Assembly: GCF_039543645.1 (NCBI RefSeq)
Contig: NZ_BAABKD010000009.1
Location: 62,001-126,000 of the forward strand
DNA from: Paenalcaligenes hermetiae
Lineage (GTDB): Bacteria; Pseudomonadota; Gammaproteobacteria; Burkholderiales; Burkholderiaceae_B
Direction: 5' to 3'
Length of the DNA stretch: 64,000 nucleotides
Each line of letters opens with the position of its first letter. Positions within the stretch are counted from its first letter, which is position 1. The notes below the pieces were generated by a model, which made no database searches, was not told where the DNA came from, and worked only from the letters and a program-made list of their open reading frames with translations. The position numbers were made by a program, and so were the translations under genes. Positions 59,082 to 64,000 of this stretch are shown one piece after another.

Positions 59082-60634
59082 CAACCACGCTTTATATTCC
59101 CATGGATACGGCTGCCGTGGCCGCTGGCGTGGAGCACCTGATTCCTGCCATTCAAGCTAAAGCCGCCCAATACCAACAACCTATTCATATTGTGCGCAAC
59201 GGCACACGTGGAATGCTATGGCTAGAGCCACTTATCGAGGTCCAAACGCCGCAAGGGCGCGTTGCCTATGGCCCCGTACAATGCGCTGACCTAGACAGCC
59301 TTTTCGAAGCAGGTTGGCTTCAGGGCGCCGACCACCCACTCTGCCATGGTCTGACGGAAAATATCCCCTACCTCAAAAACCAAGAGCGTTTGACTTTTGC
59401 CCGTGTTGGCATTACTCAGCCACTTTGTCTAGACGACTATCAAGCGCATGGTGGTTGGGAGGGTCTTCAACAAGCTCTTCGCTATCGCCCACAACAAATT
59501 GTCGATATCGTAACGGAGTCAGGGCTACGCGGGCGAGGTGGCGCCGCTTTCCCTACGGGAATCAAATGGAATACGGTGCTCCATGCCCAAGCTGAACAAA
59601 AATACATTGTGTGTAATGCCGACGAAGGTGACTCAGGTACATTTTCGGATCGTATCCTAATGGAAGGCGATCCGTACACCTTAATCGAGGGCATGATTAT
59701 CGCCGGCTTAGCCGTAAACGCGACCCGTGGCTATATTTACGTACGCTCCGAATACCCTATTGCTATTCGTGTTCTCGAAGAGGCAGTACAGCGAGCTTAC
59801 ACCGCGGGCTATTTAGGCAAAGCTATTTTAGGCAGTGATAAAAATTTTGATCTAGAGGTACGTAAAGGAGCAGGGGCTTATATTTGCGGCGAAGAAACCT
59901 CTTTATTAGAAAGCCTAGAGGGTAAACGCGGCGAAATCCGCTTTAAACCGCCACTCCCCGCTCTCGAAGGTTTTATGGGCCAACCCACTGTCGTCAATAA
60001 TGTGATTTCTCTAGGATCCGTACCTATTATTTTAGCTAAAGGCGCAGAATTTTATAAAAATTTTGGCATGGGTCGGTCACGCGGCACCTTAGCATTTCAA
60101 CTCACCGGCAACTTAAAATACGGCGGCTTAGTTGAAAAAGCCTTTGGGGTTACGCTCAATGAATTACTGTACGACTTTGGTGGTGGTAGCGCCTCGGGGC
60201 GACCTTTACGTGCGGTACAAGTTGGTGGTCCCCTAGGTGCTTATCTGCCCCAAAAAGACTGGGACACCCCTATCGACTACGAAGCTTACTCGGCCATGAC
60301 GGCAATGGTTGGTCATGGTGGCATTGTTGCTTTTGACGATACCGTGGACATGGGGCATATGGCCCAGTACGCTATGGAATTTTGCGCCATCGAATCCTGT
60401 GGCAAGTGCACTCCCTGCCGTATTGGCTCCACGCGCGGTGTAGAAACCATCGCAAAAATTCGCCGTCAAGAACAACCTGAACAAAATGTGCAGCTGCTTC
60501 ACGACCTTTGTGACACTATGTTAGCAGGCTCACTATGTGCTTTAGGTGGGATGGCACCCTATCCAGTGTTATCTGCACTCGAGCACTTTGCTGAAGACTT
60601 TGGTCTCCAACCGGCTACGACAGCCACCCATTAA
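59078..60634 (+). CDS. fdsB: NAD-linked formate dehydrogenase beta subunit FdsB
   Basis: The 518-residue diaphorase subunit reduces NAD with electrons from formate. An N-terminal thioredoxin-like domain (to about residue 110) precedes a NuoF-like domain with SGLRGRGGAAFPTGIKW near residue 148 (FMN and NAD binding), ADEGDSGTFSDR near residue 180, and the 4Fe-4S site ESCGKCTPCRIGSTRG near residue 440. ATG 59078 has AGGAG upstream and overlaps the fdsG stop. Confidence 0.95.
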   Translation: MTTTLYIPMDTAAVAAGVEHLIPAIQAKAAQYQQPIHIVRNGTRGMLWLEPLIEVQTPQGRVAYGPVQCADLDSLFEAGWLQGADHPLCHGLTENIPYLKNQERLTFARVGITQPLCLDDYQAHGGWEGLQQALRYRPQQIVDIVTESGLRGRGGAAFPTGIKWNTVLHAQAEQKYIVCNADEGDSGTFSDRILMEGDPYTLIEGMIIAGLAVNATRGYIYVRSEYPIAIRVLEEAVQRAYTAGYLGKAILGSDKNFDLEVRKGAGAYICGEETSLLESLEGKRGEIRFKPPLPALEGFMGQPTVVNNVISLGSVPIILAKGAEFYKNFGMGRSRGTLAFQLTGNLKYGGLVEKAFGVTLNELLYDFGGGSASGRPLRAVQVGGPLGAYLPQKDWDTPIDYEAYSAMTAMVGHGGIVAFDDTVDMGHMAQYAMEFCAIESCGKCTPCRIGSTRGVETIAKIRRQEQPEQNVQLLHDLCDTMLAGSLCALGGMAPYPVLSALEHFAEDFGLQPATTATH

Positions 60635-60646
60635 CGAGGACTCACC

Positions 60647-63544
60647 ATGCTAGAAACTGTTGTAATCCGCGATCGAGACTTAGGCACCCCAGCCTCCACC
60701 TATACAGAAACCGTTACGCTTACCATTGACGGACATTCGGTTACTGCGCCTGTTGGCACGTCCTTATTACGGGCAGCGGCCATGGCCGGTATCCAAATAC
60801 CCAAGCTCTGTGCTACAGACAGTCTGGAGCCCTTTGGCTCATGCCGTCTCTGCTTAGTTGAAATTGAAGGGCGACGCGGCACCCCCGCTTCCTGTACAAC
60901 GCTGGTTGAAGACGGTCTTGTCGTCACTACAGAAAACGCCAAGCTAAACCAGCTGCGTAAAAATGTGATGGAGCTGTATATTTCCGATCACCCTTTAGAC
61001 TGCTTAACCTGTGCAGCAAACGGAAACTGCGAGCTCCAGTCTACGGCCGGTCAGGTTGGTTTACGCGAGGTTCGCTATGGTTTTGATGGCGCCAACCATC
61101 GAGATGCTTGCGCCGATATCACAAACCCGTATTTTACTTTTGACCCTAAGCTATGCATTGTATGCAATCGCTGCGTGCGCGCCTGTGAAGAAACCCAAGG
61201 CACTTTTGCCTTAACCATTGATGGCCGCGGCTTTGAGGCGCGAGTCAGTGCTGGGCAAAACCAAAGCTTTATGGAAAGTGACTGCGTGTCCTGCGGAGCC
61301 TGTGTGGCGGCCTGCCCTACGGCCTCGTTAATGGAAAACACCGTCATCGAACAAGGTCAACCCGATCATGCTGTCATTACGACCTGCGCTTACTGTGGTG
61401 TTGGTTGTGGACTAAAAGCCGAAATGAAAGGAGATGAGGTCGTCCGCATGACTCCTTGGAAAGACGGCAAAGCCAACCGGGGCCACGCCTGCGTTAAAGG
61501 ACGCTTTGCTTGGGGCTATGCCACACACCAAGACCGTATTACTACGCCGATGATTCGTCGTAGTATTCACGACCCATGGCAACCTGTTTCATGGGAAGAA
61601 GCCTTAACCTACGCCGCCAGTGAAATCCGTCGTATTCAATCCCAATACGGTACCCATTCCGTGGGGGGGATCACCTCGTCCCGCTGCACTAACGAGGAAA
61701 CCTATTTAGTGCAAAAACTGATTCGCGCGGCGTTTGGAACAAATAACGTAGATACCTGCGCCCGTGTTTGCCATTCCCCCACCGGTTATGGTTTAAAACA
61801 AACCCTAGGGGAGTCTGCTGGAACGCAAACCTTTGACTCCGTCATGCATAGCGATGTCATCATGGTGATTGGCGCCAACCCCAGCGATGCGCACCCTGTC
61901 TTTGCCTCGCGCATGAAGCGTCGTCTACGCCAGGGCGCGAAACTGATCGTTATTGACCCACGTGCAACGGATCTGGTGTCTTCCCCCCATATTCGCGCCG
62001 ACTATCATTTAGCCCTACGCCCCGGTACGAACACCGCATTGCTCTCGGCTTTAGCCCATGTGATAGTCACCGAAGGTTTAGTTGACGAGGACTATATTCA
62101 ATCCCGCTGTGAGGCAGATAGCTTTGATGCCTGGAAAGCCTTTGCTATGCGCCCAGAAAATTCCCCCGAAAATATGGCAGAAGTCACGGGCGTACCTGCA
62201 GAGCAAATCCGTGGCGCAGCGCGTCTATATGCCACAGGCGGTCGCGCCGCGATTTATTATGGCTTGGGGGTAACAGAACATAGCCAAGGCTCCACAACTG
62301 TTATGGCGATTGCTAACCTAGCCATGGCTACTGGCAACATCGGTGCCGAGGGCGTTGGCGTTAACCCTTTACGTGGCCAAAATAACGTTCAAGGTTCATG
62401 CGACATGGGTTCTTTCCCCCATGAACTGCCAGGTTACCGTCATATCTCCGATGAGCAAACGCGTCAACAGTTTGAGCAAGAGTGGGGGGTACGCTTATGG
62501 CCCGAGCCCGGCTTACGTATTCCCAATATGTTCGATGCGGCGATCAGTGGCTCTTTTAAAGCCCTATACTGCCAAGGCGAGGACATTGTACAATCCGACC
62601 CTAACACCCAGCACGTGACCGCAGCCTTATCCGCGATGGAGTGCATCATTGTTCAAGACCTGTTTCTTAACGAAACAGCCAAATATGCACATGTATTCTT
62701 ACCCGGCTCCTCTTTCTTAGAAAAAGACGGCACCTTTACGAATGCCGAACGTCGTATTTCGCGGGTACGTAAGGTCATGGAACCCAAAAGCGGGATGGCT
62801 GACTGGGAAATCACCTGCGCCTTATCGAACGCACTCGGCTACCCCATGCATTACAACCATCCTAGCGAAATCATGGATGAAATCGCCCGCCTTACCCCTA
62901 CATTTACTGGTGTCAGCTATGAGCGTATTGAAGCACTAGGTGGTAGTGTGCAATGGCCATGCAACGAACAAGCCCCGGAAGGCACTCCGATTATGCACGT
63001 AGACCATTTCGTACGCGGCAAAGGCCGCTTTATGGTCACCCAATATGTGCCCACCTCGGAGCGTAGCAACCGTAAATATCCTTTGCTCCTGACCACCGGA
63101 CGCATTCTGTCTCAGTATAATGTAGGGGCACAAACACGACGCACTGCCAATACACATTGGCATGCAGAGGATATCCTCGAGATCCATCCACACGATGCTG
63201 AAGATCGCGGCTTAAAAACCGGCGACTTTGTCACGATCACCAGCCGTACTGGGGAAACCGTATTGCGCGCAGAGGTCAGCACACGTATTCAGCCTGGTGT
63301 GGTCTATACCACTTTCCACTTCCCTGAATCCGGTGCTAACGTGGTCACCACCGATAACTCGGACTGGGCCACAAACTGTCCTGAATACAAAGTGACCGCT
63401 GTACAAGTCCAAAAAGTCGTACAGCCAATTTCCAACTGGCAAAGCCAATGGTCTGATTTCCATCAACAGCAACAGGAGCTACTTACTGCTCACCAACAAG
63501 ACGAAACGGATACAGCCGAACTGTTACTCAACGAAAACCATTAA
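60647..63544 (+). CDS. fdsA: NAD-linked formate dehydrogenase alpha (molybdenum) subunit FdsA
   Basis: The catalytic subunit oxidises formate to CO2 at a bis-MGD molybdenum centre. The 965-residue protein has, in order, a 2Fe-2S domain (FGSCRLCLVEIEG), a His-Cys3 cluster site (DHPLDCLTCAANGNC), two 4Fe-4S sites (CIVCNRCVRAC and CVSCGACVAAC), a further CAYCGVGC site near residue 247, and the molybdopterin domains. The active-site residue is cysteine in CARVCHSPTGYG near residue 380, with its histidine neighbour, not selenocysteine. It is followed 2 bp later by fdhD/fdsC. Confidence 0.97.
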   Translation: MLETVVIRDRDLGTPASTYTETVTLTIDGHSVTAPVGTSLLRAAAMAGIQIPKLCATDSLEPFGSCRLCLVEIEGRRGTPASCTTLVEDGLVVTTENAKLNQLRKNVMELYISDHPLDCLTCAANGNCELQSTAGQVGLREVRYGFDGANHRDACADITNPYFTFDPKLCIVCNRCVRACEETQGTFALTIDGRGFEARVSAGQNQSFMESDCVSCGACVAACPTASLMENTVIEQGQPDHAVITTCAYCGVGCGLKAEMKGDEVVRMTPWKDGKANRGHACVKGRFAWGYATHQDRITTPMIRRSIHDPWQPVSWEEALTYAASEIRRIQSQYGTHSVGGITSSRCTNEETYLVQKLIRAAFGTNNVDTCARVCHSPTGYGLKQTLGESAGTQTFDSVMHSDVIMVIGANPSDAHPVFASRMKRRLRQGAKLIVIDPRATDLVSSPHIRADYHLALRPGTNTALLSALAHVIVTEGLVDEDYIQSRCEADSFDAWKAFAMRPENSPENMAEVTGVPAEQIRGAARLYATGGRAAIYYGLGVTEHSQGSTTVMAIANLAMATGNIGAEGVGVNPLRGQNNVQGSCDMGSFPHELPGYRHISDEQTRQQFEQEWGVRLWPEPGLRIPNMFDAAISGSFKALYCQGEDIVQSDPNTQHVTAALSAMECIIVQDLFLNETAKYAHVFLPGSSFLEKDGTFTNAERRISRVRKVMEPKSGMADWEITCALSNALGYPMHYNHPSEIMDEIARLTPTFTGVSYERIEALGGSVQWPCNEQAPEGTPIMHVDHFVRGKGRFMVTQYVPTSERSNRKYPLLLTTGRILSQYNVGAQTRRTANTHWHAEDILEIHPHDAEDRGLKTGDFVTITSRTGETVLRAEVSTRIQPGVVYTTFHFPESGANVVTTDNSDWATNCPEYKVTAVQVQKVVQPISNWQSQWSDFHQQQQELLTAHQQDETDTAELLLNENH

Positions 63545-63546
63545 CT

Positions 63547-64000
63547 ATGTCATCTATAAGCGCTACTTTTACCGCTGCCGACACAGACCTGTCGGCCGCT
63601 CACCAAGCTCAGTCCATCTGGCGGCAACCCCGCCATGGACAGCGCTTAACCCAAGTCGATGCTATCGCCACGGAAGTCCCCGTGGCCTTGCAATACAACG
63701 GCATTAATCATGCCGTTCTACTTGCTACCCCTACCTTTCTAGAGGATCTAGCCCTTGGCTTTTCTTTTACAGAAGGGATTATTCGTCACGCCAGTGATAT
63801 CTATGACATTACGCTCCAGCAAAACGCACAAGGATATGTGGTCGATATTGAAATCGCCTCTGCCTGTTTAAATCAGCTAAAGCAACGCCGGCGACAACTG
63901 GCCGGACGCACCGGCTGCGGGTTGTGCGGCTTAGAAAGTCTCAGCGAGGTACAACGCGATTTGCCTATGTTAGCGCCACCTATACATCGCTACTCTCCAA
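63547..64000 (+). CDS. fdsC: Formate dehydrogenase accessory sulfurtransferase FdhD/FdsC (3' end beyond window)
   Basis: Only the first 151 residues are present. FdhD-type proteins sulfurate the bis-MGD cofactor with sulfur from IscS and deliver it to formate dehydrogenase. EVPVALQYNG, LATPTFLEDLALGFSFTEGII and the GRTGCGLCGLESL motif, with its paired cysteines, identify it. Starting 2 bp after fdsA, it matches the fdsGBAC order; fdsD would be expected further right. Confidence 0.93.
   Translation, partial: MSSISATFTAADTDLSAAHQAQSIWRQPRHGQRLTQVDAIATEVPVALQYNGINHAVLLATPTFLEDLALGFSFTEGIIRHASDIYDITLQQNAQGYVVDIEIASACLNQLKQRRRQLAGRTGCGLCGLESLSEVQRDLPMLAPPIHRYSP

Overview
The window is a gene-dense, mobile-element-free stretch of chromosome from a betaproteobacterium of the Burkholderiales, most likely the family Alcaligenaceae and one of its lower-GC members. 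The assignment rests on gene order (mraZ-rsmH-ftsL-ftsI-murEF; tkt-gap-pgk/fba-purCEK-sua5; miaB-phoH-ybeY-corC-lnt; queA-tgt-yajC-secDF), on the fused MurE-MurF ligase, and on an NAD-linked fds-type formate dehydrogenase. It is inferred from gene content; no database was searched.

Layout. 1-5.8 kb (minus): the start of the division and cell wall cluster, with a promoter and a four-box MraZ operator. 6.0-6.4 kb: RNase P RNA, divergent from uup. 8.3-17.2 kb: pyrC, an M20 peptidase, a SWIB protein, an alpha/beta hydrolase, then sua5-purK-purE-purC-fba-mogA (minus). 17.4-19.5 kb: an epimerase-like gene and a MATE exporter. 19.6-23.9 kb: pgk-gap-tkt. 24-32.5 kb: rsmE, a solitary barstar-like inhibitor, maeB, a degenerate FAD-oxidase-like gene, an aminotransferase, a lytic transglycosylase and ubiD. 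32.5-37 kb: nadA with two operator-like palindromes, a yqjDEK-like envelope operon, upp and dacB. 37.3-42.8 kb: queA-tgt-yajC-secD-secF. 43-48.4 kb: miaB-phoH-ybeY-corC-lnt. 48.6-49.0 kb: tRNA-Ala, tRNA-Glu, tRNA-Asp. 49.2-52.4 kb: bioB and two transporters. 52.6-64 kb: a molybdenum cofactor and formate dehydrogenase island.

The last 11.4 kb is the most coherent functional system. moaC-moaD-moaE-moaB-moeA run rightwards. They converge on a leftward unit of regulator-moaA-mobA. The regulator is divergent from fdsG-fdsB-fdsA-fdhD/fdsC. The island encodes cofactor synthesis, sulfuration and insertion functions, the molybdoenzyme itself and a probable molybdenum- or formate-responsive regulator. 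Molybdate transport, MoeB-type MoaD activation and MoaE-partner supply genes are not in the window.

Most of the window is conserved housekeeping sequence, and I found no CRISPR array, insertion sequence, prophage or defence island. The less ordinary signals are the tandem palindromes at nadA, the MraZ operator reaching into the ribosome-binding region, the orphan barstar with an unusual leader, a FAD-oxidase-like protein lacking its glycine-rich loop, the two-domain regulator and palindrome at fds, and repeated 4-bp reciprocal stop overlaps between convergent genes.
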